Shown here piece by piece: positions 1 to 6,235 of a DNA stretch of 13,182 bases. The stretch lies in the NCBI GenBank assembly GCA_964437615.1, contig CAYTHL010000031.1:1-13182 (forward strand). Direction: 5' to 3'. Below the pieces are notes generated by a model. It made no database searches. It worked only from the letters and a program-made list of their open reading frames with translations, and was not told the DNA's origin. This stretch comes from RGIG4790 sp964437615. GTDB taxonomy: Bacteria; Bacillota; Clostridia; Christensenellales; UBA1242. How positions within the stretch are numbered: the stretch's first letter is position 1; the number at the start of each line of letters is the position of its first letter. The position numbers and the translations under genes were made by a program.

Positions 1-755
<755 letters not shown>

Positions 756-943
756 TAAATGATTTTTGCTTACAAAAGTATTATACATGTTTACTTTGTT
801 TGTAAACTTGCCATGACAAATTTTGGTTTAATCTTGTTAAACTCAGCGTAATTGTCTATTATTTTTCAGTTAAACGACATTTAACTAAATTGTAATTTGC
901 GTATTACACTATATTTGATTTCGATTTTACTCTGATTCTCGTT

Positions 944-968
944 TTGCACAACAAAATTTGCTGTGCAA
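944..968 (-). other. Near-perfect RNA hairpin in the 23S leader
   Basis: TTGCACAGCAAA pairs with TTTGTTGTGCAA (12 pairs with one G-U wobble and an almost absent loop). No T-run follows, so it is not an intrinsic terminator. It may be a processing or protective structure at or near the 5' end of the 23S precursor. Confidence 0.45.
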
Positions 969-973
969 CACAA

Positions 974-1002
974 TATATATGTTTTTAATATGCAGTTGTC
1001 AA
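974..1002 (-). promoter_or_regulatory. Promoter-like site P3 (or boxA-type spacer element) before 23S
   Basis: The minus strand has TTGACA (997-1002), 17 nt, then TATATA (974-979), with a predicted start near 967, at the base of the 944-968 hairpin. The same bases, TACATTGACAACTGCATA, also resemble the GTTCTTTGAAAACTGCATA block that ends many Firmicutes 16S-23S spacers. It could therefore be an inherited spacer or antitermination element rather than a promoter. Confidence 0.45.
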
Positions 1003-1023
1003 TGTACGAACCTAAACCTTAAA

Positions 1024-1080
1024 GCAATAAAAAATGGATAGTAATGCAACTAGAAATATATCTTAATGTTGCTGCTATCC
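1024..1080 (-). terminator. Terminator-like hairpin between P2 and 23S rRNA
   Basis: On the minus strand GGATAG and GCAAC pair with GTTGC and CTATCC (arms within 1036-1050 and 1068-1080). The hairpin is followed at once by ATTTTTTATTG. Stem plus T-run is the form of an intrinsic terminator. If active it would end transcripts from P1/P2 after about 130 nt (from P2). It could be an attenuator overcome by rRNA antitermination or the 3' end of a separate small RNA. The loop is large (about 17 nt) and the stem has an internal mismatch, so its strength is uncertain. Confidence 0.5.
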
Positions 1081-1158
1081 AGAGGTATTTAAAAACTAAA
1101 TACATGGTTTAAGATTTAGTTGTTGATGTTCGCCTCCAAAATCGGTGCGAGCTTTTTT

Positions 1159-1222
1159 ATAATATCAAATAGGAATTTATTTGTCAACAACTTTTTACAA
1201 ATTTTTTAAAAATTTTTTATTT
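1159..1222 (-). promoter_or_regulatory. Promoter P2 for the 23S rRNA unit
   Basis: The minus strand has TTGACA (1182-1187), a 17-nt spacer and TATTAT (1159-1164), giving a start near 1152. The stretch 1188-1222 upstream of -35 is almost pure A and T in tracts, a good UP-element match. The -35, spacer length and -10 are identical to P1. About 400 nt separate it from the mature 23S 5' end. Confidence 0.75.
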
Positions 1223-1272
1223 TGTTAACTTTTGCCCATTTGATATGTTTGCTTTTTGTTGCAAACGCAAGC

Positions 1273-1332
1273 ATAATACACTAAAAATATTAACTTGTCA
1301 AGACCTTTTATAAAAAAATTAAAAATATTTTT
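1273..1332 (-). promoter_or_regulatory. Promoter P1 for the 23S rRNA unit
   Basis: The minus strand has a perfect -35 box TTGACA (1296-1301), a 17-nt spacer and a -10 box TATTAT (1273-1278), giving a start near 1266. The bases upstream of -35 (1302-1332) are A- and T-tracts, as in the UP elements of rRNA promoters. It is nearly the same as P2, 114 bp downstream; such tandem pairs are typical of rRNA operons. Transcription runs toward the 23S gene. Confidence 0.75.
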
Positions 1333-1341
1333 GTCTATCGT

Positions 1342-1371
1342 TTGCCTTGCCCCACATTTGTATTATATAAT
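1342..1371 (+). promoter_or_regulatory. Candidate promoter for the 306-residue protein
   Basis: TTGCCT (1342-1347), an 18-nt spacer and TATAAT (1366-1371) lie about 85 nt upstream of the start codon at 1454. The -10 box is perfect and the -35 box is two bases off consensus. It diverges from 23S promoter P1. Confidence 0.5.
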
Positions 1372-1453
1372 AATAGGGAATTTATCATTACTACTTTATT
1401 ATCAACACATATTATTGCCCTACTACAAAAATTATTTACGGAGGATCAATATT

Positions 1454-2374
1454 ATGGCAATGGAAAATTCGTCTGCCCAGGCAGTTATTGTAGATGACCC
1501 CAAAAGTCTGTTTTTTAGCACGCCAAGCAATTCTATTGCTTGCATTATGCTTGTAGAAAAAGCTTGCGAGCAGTATCAAACTATATATAGCAAGTTAGAT
1601 GTTCCGTTTAGCTACATAAAGTTCTTTTTTGAAGAATTTGTTAAATACAGCAGTTTTTTTGAAAACAAACTAAAGGAATTTTATAGCGGATACACGGCAA
1701 ACGGCGCCACTATAGACGACGTTATAGCCGTATATTCTAAGTCTTTTTACAGCACAAACAGTGGTTCTAGGGCAGTAGCTGGCGAAAACTATTTGGTTTT
1801 TGATTTTAAAATAAGTTCTCAGCTTACTAGCCAAATGCAGCAAGTAACCAACCTAAATATGAATGAAATGGCAAACAATATCATTAATATTTGCAAAAAA
1901 ATAGACAATAGCGATGAAATTGTCTCTAAGCAAGACTTGTACGAAACCTTTATGATAAACCAGTTTATTTTAACCTATCCTTTTGGCAAAGCTAAAGAAA
2001 CAAAGAAAAAGATAAAATCTAAAATAAGCAAAATTGAAGTTGACAAAGCGGCAGCTGATAAATCCAAAAACAAACCAGCAGAAGATACAAAGGCTGGCAG
2101 CGTTACCCTAATTGGCGCGTCTATAGAAGATAAGTATCAAGAAGGCAAAATTACCAAGGTTGTAATTCCGCGTCTAAAACTGCCGTCGGCATATCCGTTT
2201 AGCCCAGATAGTAGCCGAGTTGACAAAGATAGGCGAGCCAGTTCCTTCTGCACCCCTGCCCGCCAGGTTGTGTTTATTAATAAAAATAAAATTGTGAGCA
2301 TAAAATATTCATCGGCATTTTTGGAAAAGCGCAAGGTTAAAAAATCCAAAAAGAAATTTGACTGGGATTTTTAA
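1454..2374 (+). CDS. Hypothetical protein, 306 aa
   Basis: I do not recognise this protein. The frame is open back to a TTG at 1295, but the start at ATG 1454 is preferred: GGAGG lies at 1440-1444, nine bases before it, and the upstream extension overlaps the rRNA P1 promoter. The protein has no signal peptide or clear membrane segment. Residues 1-180 look like a folded, mostly helical domain with many aromatic residues. Residues 181-215 are a Lys/Ala-rich, probably disordered linker. Residues 216-285 form a second, more strand-like part, and the end (291-302) is a strongly basic tail before DWDF. The basic tail could contact nucleic acid or membrane, but that is inference. It is transcribed alone, away from the 23S unit. 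Confidence 0.7.
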   Translation: MAMENSSAQAVIVDDPKSLFFSTPSNSIACIMLVEKACEQYQTIYSKLDVPFSYIKFFFEEFVKYSSFFENKLKEFYSGYTANGATIDDVIAVYSKSFYSTNSGSRAVAGENYLVFDFKISSQLTSQMQQVTNLNMNEMANNIINICKKIDNSDEIVSKQDLYETFMINQFILTYPFGKAKETKKKIKSKISKIEVDKAAADKSKNKPAEDTKAGSVTLIGASIEDKYQEGKITKVVIPRLKLPSAYPFSPDSSRVDKDRRASSFCTPARQVVFINKNKIVSIKYSSAFLEKRKVKKSKKKFDWDF

Positions 2375-2553
2375 AGTTGCAAGGTTTTTAGCCACTTTTT
2401 TGATTAAAAATTAGAACACGCAATTTGTTATATTTTTGGCAAAATAATCAAATTTTAAGGCTTAAAAATTAAAAATAAAGCTAAAAACACACAAATTTTC
2501 AGCCAACAGAATACAATAAAATATGAATATTTAACATTTTTGCTAAAAATCTC

Positions 2554-2582
2554 TTTTCAAATTTAAAAAAGTGTGCTACAAT
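2554..2582 (+). promoter_or_regulatory. Promoter for the 66-aa membrane peptide
   Basis: An extended -10, TGCTACAAT (TACAAT at 2577-2582), lies 17 nt after a weak -35 TTTTCA (2554-2559). The start codon is about 30 nt downstream. The preceding gap (2375-2553) is A/T-rich with no other signal that I can support. Confidence 0.5.
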
Positions 2583-2614
2583 AAGACTATAAAAGGACGC
2601 AAAGGAGAAAGATT

Positions 2615-2815
2615 ATGATCAAAATTATTTTAAAAGTCATTTGGTATATTGCAGTTGTGTTTGCATTTATATTTACAATTTATTTCTTGTTTGCAAACGA
2701 AGGCTCGGGGATAAACGAACTAAAAGACCTGTTTAGCACAGGTTTTTGGGACGGCATAAAACAATTTTTTGTAAACATCTGGAACGGAATTAAGTTTGTT
2801 TGCGGCGTTAACTAA
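2615..2815 (+). CDS. Small single-pass membrane protein, 66 aa
   Basis: This short gene has a good ribosome binding site (AAAGGAG at 2601-2607), its own promoter and its own terminator, which together support a real gene. Residues 4-27 form one hydrophobic helix, with Lys at 3 and 7 suggesting an inside N-terminus. Residues 40-62 are rich in Phe, Trp, Ile and Gly with Lys and Asp and look amphipathic (FWDGIKQFFVNIWNGIK). No known family is recognised. Small hydrophobic-plus-amphipathic proteins include membrane-stress peptides, holin-like proteins and type I toxins, but nothing here selects one. It converges on the HipS-like gene and shares a terminator with it. Confidence 0.65.
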   Translation: MIKIILKVIWYIAVVFAFIFTIYFLFANEGSGINELKDLFSTGFWDGIKQFFVNIWNGIKFVCGVN

Positions 2816-2837
2816 TAAACAAAAAAGGAATAAAAAT

Positions 2838-2870
2838 GAAGTGCACCCTATTTGGTTCACTTCTTTTTTT
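2838..2870 (+). terminator. Bidirectional intrinsic terminator
   Basis: GAAGTGCACC (2838-2847) pairs with GGTTCACTTC (2854-2863), a 10-bp stem with one mismatch and a 6-nt loop, followed by seven T (2864-2870). On the minus strand the same stem is followed by ATTTTTATT, so it can also end the kinase/HipS-like transcript arriving from the right. Confidence 0.85.
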
Positions 2871-2892
2871 AAGAACATTTAAATATATTTTA

Positions 2893-3219
2893 CTAATTAT
2901 TTAATTTAAAGTAAAAGGTGTTTTTTACTTGCGGAAGTTGCGAATATCTGGCTAAGATATCAAAATAACTATCTTTGTTTAAATTTATATCTAGTTTTGT
3001 ACTTATGCCAACATTATGGATAAGCCTTTCTACAAACTCGGCAAAATATCGTGGCATTTGTTCACTCTTTTGCCCATTGGCATGTGCAAGGGGATAATCT
3101 ATGTAGCCATATTTGGCTTCAAACTCATTAAAATCTGGCAAACAATTATAAGTATAAATTTTGCCATTATAGCTAAGGCTACCAATTTTTAATTCTTTAT
3201 AACAAACTATAATCTTCAT
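2893..3219 (-). CDS. HipA N-terminal (HipS-like) domain protein, 108 aa
   Basis: The protein resembles the first subdomain of HipA kinases (Couple_hipA). It has an opening strand with IGSLSYNGKIYTYN (residues 12-25), then PLAHANGQ (43-50), then MPRYFAEFVERL (55-66), in the place where HipA has a PLS...FxNLLP stretch, and later SYFDILARYSQ (83-93). In HipBST systems this subdomain is a separate protein, HipS, that acts as the antitoxin of the HipT kinase. Here it starts directly after the kinase stop codon (TAG then ATG), with GGGGAG about nine bases upstream inside the kinase gene, so the two should be co-translated. Unlike described HipBST operons it follows the kinase rather than preceding it. 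The family call is by pattern only. Confidence 0.6.
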   Translation of the reverse strand: MKIIVCYKELKIGSLSYNGKIYTYNCLPDFNEFEAKYGYIDYPLAHANGQKSEQMPRYFAEFVERLIHNVGISTKLDINLNKDSYFDILARYSQLPQVKNTFYFKLNN

Positions 3220-4788
3220 CTACTCATCTCCCCTAACATTATCTTCAAGCTCTACTCCATATGTTTCTAGCAAGGCCCTATCACTTGGCTCTAGATTTTT
3301 ATTTGTAACGCTATTAACAATTTTTGTATATTTATTTAAAATTTTGCTAATTTGCTTATGCTCGGCCAATTCTTCTTTAGATAAAGTGTCCTTTTTGTCT
3401 TCCATTTTGGCTGCCCAATCTTGAAGATCTTTATAACGCTGGTAATTTTTAGCAATAAAGTTTATTCTGTCCTGTTCAACTTGTAAGCGGCTATTCTTAC
3501 TTTTAATATAAACGGGATGGTTATTAAACAAAATATCCCTAACATATTCGTCACCATGCACCCGAACAAAGCATTTTTTACAGGCAAGCCCTAACAGCTC
3601 GGCATTATAAGATATTTGTCTTTTTTCAATCTCTTTGGCTGCTTCAATATATTCAGGGTCTTGCGGATTTTTTGCTAGTTCCTCGGCCTCGTCATACCAT
3701 TTCCATCTAACAAATTCGCCAACTTTTCCGTTGGCAAAATTTTCAAAAGTTTCGCCAAAAGTATCATCACTATAATAATCGCCAATTGGCCAATATAGAT
3801 TATCATGAACTGCCTTTTCCCCTTCTTGTGCAGTATGCCTTTTAATAATTGCATAAACTACATTCATAGGAACCATATCTGGCACATCTTGCCTTTTTTT
3901 GCAATAGTCTAGCTTAGTTTGAACAGCAGCCTGAATTTTTGTAGTAATTGAAGCCAAATCTGCATTGTTATACATTTCTTTTATGCCATATATGCTATAA
4001 AATTCATCCAACACCTTAGGGAAATTTTGCTCGCTAAATAAGTCACTAAATTTGGCAGCCATATCAGCATATTGTCCGTTTAGCAAAATTTGCTCTTCTT
4101 TGCCCCAAATTTGATTGTTATTTGGGCTAAGTTTATAATGCCTGCTTGCTTTGCTTAAAAAGGCGTTTGCGTTATCATACATAGGGGCTACATCTAATAC
4201 ACACTTGTCACCATCTTGCTTAATTACAAATGCCAAATTCCTTGCTGCCCTATCATATTGGTTTGTTAAGTAATCAAAGCAACATATTTTATTAAGTTTT
4301 TCTCTTATAGAATCTTCATCAATATAAACATCAGTTAATTTGTCAACTCTCAATTTTAGCCTATCTATAACAGAATTTACACTTGTGCAACTAGACCCAT
4401 AAACTATATCACCACCAAGGTCAGCATATGTTATGTGCTCGCCGAAATCGGGCGAAACTACACCAATAGCCCTAGTTTTATCATCTATTAAAATTTTGCT
4501 ATCAATGCAATCAACGCCAACTTTTTTTGCTAAAAAACTAACAAAACATTCTACAAATTGCTCATGCCTACTATAACGCTGCCCAAGTGTTGGATATTTT
4601 GTAAAATACCTAGTATTGCCAATCGTTGTAAATTTGCTGGGGGTTGCTCCAGCTTTTGTGCTATACTCACTAATTGTATCTGCACTAATATGCAACACTC
4701 CTGGATATTGGGACAAATTGTATCTATTTACCATATCATAAAAGTAATCTTTTGTATTGTTATATTCGTTAAATAGTTTTTCGTCCAT
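3220..4788 (-). CDS. HipA-like serine/threonine kinase, 522 aa
   Basis: The N-terminal 300 residues carry the HipA kinase signature. A GATPSK loop (48-53) stands in the place of the HipA GxQxK loop that holds its autophosphorylated serine. Lys64 in RYFTKYP fits the ATP lysine. Asp179 and Asn184 in NQYDRAARN fit the catalytic Asp and metal Asn, and Asp205 in APMYDN fits the second metal ligand. Spacing (179/184/205) closely matches HipA 309/314/332. HipA kinases phosphorylate targets such as aminoacyl-tRNA synthetases and stop growth. The N-terminal subdomain is missing here and is encoded by the next gene. About 215 further residues (305-522), helical and charged toward the end, go beyond the usual family length. 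No ribosome binding site precedes the ATG and the -10 box ends six bases before it. No HipB-like gene adjoins. Confidence 0.7.
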   Translation of the reverse strand: MDEKLFNEYNNTKDYFYDMVNRYNLSQYPGVLHISADTISEYSTKAGATPSKFTTIGNTRYFTKYPTLGQRYSRHEQFVECFVSFLAKKVGVDCIDSKILIDDKTRAIGVVSPDFGEHITYADLGGDIVYGSSCTSVNSVIDRLKLRVDKLTDVYIDEDSIREKLNKICCFDYLTNQYDRAARNLAFVIKQDGDKCVLDVAPMYDNANAFLSKASRHYKLSPNNNQIWGKEEQILLNGQYADMAAKFSDLFSEQNFPKVLDEFYSIYGIKEMYNNADLASITTKIQAAVQTKLDYCKKRQDVPDMVPMNVVYAIIKRHTAQEGEKAVHDNLYWPIGDYYSDDTFGETFENFANGKVGEFVRWKWYDEAEELAKNPQDPEYIEAAKEIEKRQISYNAELLGLACKKCFVRVHGDEYVRDILFNNHPVYIKSKNSRLQVEQDRINFIAKNYQRYKDLQDWAAKMEDKKDTLSKEELAEHKQISKILNKYTKIVNSVTNKNLEPSDRALLETYGVELEDNVRGDE

Positions 4789-4794
4789 ACATTA

Positions 4795-4823
4795 ATTTTA
4801 TAACAATGGACTTATTTTGTCAA
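4795..4823 (-). promoter_or_regulatory. Promoter of the kinase/HipS-like operon, leaderless
   Basis: The minus strand has TTGACA (4818-4823), a 17-nt spacer and TAAAAT (4795-4800). Only six bases (4789-4794) separate the -10 box from the ATG at 4788, so transcription should start at or next to the start codon. There is no Shine-Dalgarno sequence. This predicts a leaderless mRNA. Confidence 0.65.
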
Positions 4824-4840
4824 TATCATTTATTTGCAAA

Positions 4841-4856
4841 TTTGACATTTGTCAAA
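4841..4856. promoter_or_regulatory. Operator-like palindrome upstream of the kinase promoter
   Basis: TTTGACA and TGTCAAA form a perfect 7-bp inverted repeat with a 2-bp centre. It lies 17 bp upstream of the kinase -35 box, around -53 to -68. A dimeric regulator could bind here, but no candidate regulator is encoded beside it. Confidence 0.4.
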
Positions 4857-4903
4857 CATTTTATAGTAATTTTTTGAAATTTTTTTAAAAAATTTGAAAA
4901 AGG

Positions 4904-5013
4904 TAGTTGTTTGAGTAATATTGGATAGAAAAAAGTATACCACTTTTAATAATTTCGTATATTATACCACATAGGTTAAAAAACTCAAAACGATTTTAAG
5001 CACCAAACAACTA
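4904..5013. repeat. 10-bp inverted repeats flanking 90 bp
   Basis: TAGTTGTTTG (4904-4913) is repeated exactly in inverted orientation as CAAACAACTA (5004-5013). Between them are two direct copies of TATACCAC (4936-4943 and 4963-4970). The right repeat overlaps the palindrome at 5011-5034. It could be the edge of the neighbouring insertion sequence or a small non-autonomous element, but no matching copy was seen on the far side of the transposase. Confidence 0.35.
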
Positions 5014-5034
5014 TTGCAGGCTAGCCTGCAATAG
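5011..5034. repeat. Perfect 24-bp palindrome downstream of transposase
   Basis: CTATTGCAGGCT is followed directly by its exact reverse complement with no spacer. It lies 29 bp past the transposase stop codon. On the minus strand it is followed by TTGTTTGG, a poor T-run, so it may be a weak terminator for the transposase gene, protection against outside transcription, or a transposition-related site. Confidence 0.6.
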
Positions 5035-5062
5035 ATAGGCAAACTTTGTAAAATGTTGTAAA

Positions 5063-6130
5063 TTACGCCGCTGTGTAAATTTGTTTTTCTGTCTTTTTGT
5101 TTTTTATAAACCGCACTTCGTCATACTCTTCTTTTTTTTCTTTAAGCAAGAGCAGTAAGTCGGCGCGCTTTTGCATGGGTGACCACCAAACCTTTTTACC
5201 TTCACGGTTGCGAAGTGAAGAGTGTGGGCGATTGTTGTACCTTATCATCCAATCCATCATTTTAGTCTTTAACTCGTCAAAAGTCTTAAACTTAAGATAT
5301 TTATAAAAGCCCTCTTGGTCGCTGCGGTGGCTACGCTCCACTTTTCCATTTAGTCTAGGTGTATATGGTTTAATAAGCTGGTGCTTTATTTTAAGTTTGG
5401 AAAGCAGCTCATCAACGGCATGCACTTTCTTTGTGGTTATGGTTCGACCATCTTTCCATTTTTTCTCTTTATGATTGGTAAACTCCAAACCATTATCCGT
5501 TTGCATGATTGTTGGCAAATAGCCGTAATATAAAATTGCCCTTTTAATAAAGTCCAAAGTAGATGATACATTGTGTTCTATATAAGGATAAAGAAAACGC
5601 TCCCTTGTAGCTTCATCTATCATTGTGTATTGGTACACCCACGGGTCATCGCCCTCTTTCTTAGGCATCTTATTGCACTGGATAGGCACATACTTAACAT
5701 CCATTTGCCACTTGGTACCCAGCATTTCTGGTGTGTCATATCGCTGCGGAACATATCTATCCAGCTGTTCTTTTGGCCTTATACCAGATTTTACCACATA
5801 GTTGTAAAACCCACCATAAGAACGACTATATGCATACTTTGCCCGCAAAATGCCTAATGCCTCGTTATAAGACATGTCTGGATTACTTTCAAATACAGCT
5901 ATAATTGCCTCTCGCTCTTCTTGTGTGTGAGATAGTGGGTGCGGTGTGTGCGGTCTACTAGACTTTGGTTTTAAACTCTCTATTGTTCCATTGTATACCC
6001 TTTTCCAACGCCACAAGCTTGGCTCTGAACATTTAAATTTCTGACATACTTTTAGTATTGGCTTTTTCTCTTCGAGCCAATACTGCAGTGCTTTTCTTTT
6101 TTGATATGCCGAAAATCTTACTCCTTGCAT
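5063..6130 (-). CDS. DDE (rve-type) insertion sequence transposase, 355 aa
   Basis: This is a single-ORF transposase of the retroviral-integrase fold, nearest in layout to IS481/IS3-type enzymes. Residues 1-60 are a helix-turn-helix region (KVCQKFKCSEPSLWRWKRVY). The catalytic triad is Asp144 (WQMDVKY), Asp212 (QTDNGLEF) and Glu265 (NGKVERSH), followed by YNNRPHSSLRNR (298-309). There are 52 residues between the second Asp and the Glu, against about 35 in IS3 relatives; the extra is a Lys-rich insert around 221-240. The start at 6130 is chosen because GAGGAGG lies nine bases upstream; the in-frame TTG at 6148 overlaps that site. The frame is intact with all three acidic residues, so it may be active. 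Terminal inverted repeats could not be identified. Confidence 0.85.
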   Translation of the reverse strand: MQGVRFSAYQKRKALQYWLEEKKPILKVCQKFKCSEPSLWRWKRVYNGTIESLKPKSSRPHTPHPLSHTQEEREAIIAVFESNPDMSYNEALGILRAKYAYSRSYGGFYNYVVKSGIRPKEQLDRYVPQRYDTPEMLGTKWQMDVKYVPIQCNKMPKKEGDDPWVYQYTMIDEATRERFLYPYIEHNVSSTLDFIKRAILYYGYLPTIMQTDNGLEFTNHKEKKWKDGRTITTKKVHAVDELLSKLKIKHQLIKPYTPRLNGKVERSHRSDQEGFYKYLKFKTFDELKTKMMDWMIRYNNRPHSSLRNREGKKVWWSPMQKRADLLLLLKEKKEEYDEVRFIKNKKTEKQIYTAA

Positions 6131-6206
6131 ATTATTTATCCTCCTCAAAATTTGTTACAATAAAATAACACCAGTTTTTGGATTTTTCAAGGGGTAATTT
6201 TGCAAC

Positions 6207-6235
6207 AAAAAAATAGGATAGGTAAAACCTATCCT
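6207..6235 (-). terminator. Strong terminator of the tail-fibre operon
   Basis: On the minus strand AGGATAGGT, a 3-nt loop and ACCTATCCT form a perfect 9-bp stem followed by a run of T (the complement of seven A at 6207-6213). The stem overlaps the stop codon of the last membrane-protein gene (6229). It separates the fibre module from the transposase. Confidence 0.9.

Larger units (their letters stand above)
756..1152 (-). other. 23S rRNA leader / non-coding spacer
   Basis: This roughly 400-nt A/T-rich non-coding stretch lies between the P2 promoter and the 23S 5' end. I see no protein gene, tRNA or 16S sequence in it. Reading toward the 23S it holds a GTTCGC/GCGAGC stem (1130-1152), an AACTAAAT/ATTTAGTT inverted repeat (about 1098-1125), the hairpin at 1036-1080 followed by a T-run, a TTGACA promoter-like site (974-1002), a hairpin at 944-968 and a GTTTAC/GTAAAC inverted repeat (789-807). 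Such folded leaders are normal for rRNA precursors, which need antitermination and RNase III processing. Confidence 0.6.

Noticed and set aside
1020..1160. Known riboswitch, T-box, 6S or SRP RNA
   Set aside because: The stems lack the conserved core sequences of those families, such as the T-box GGGTGG block.
1295..1453. TTG start extending the 306-aa protein by 53 residues
   Set aside because: The TTG overlaps the -35 box of rRNA promoter P1, has no ribosome binding site, and a strong site precedes ATG 1454.
6131..6206. Terminal inverted repeat of the insertion sequence
   Set aside because: I compared this stretch with 4824-5062 and found only short A/T-rich similarities such as TTGAAAAA and TTGTAA, not a convincing repeat pair or target duplication.
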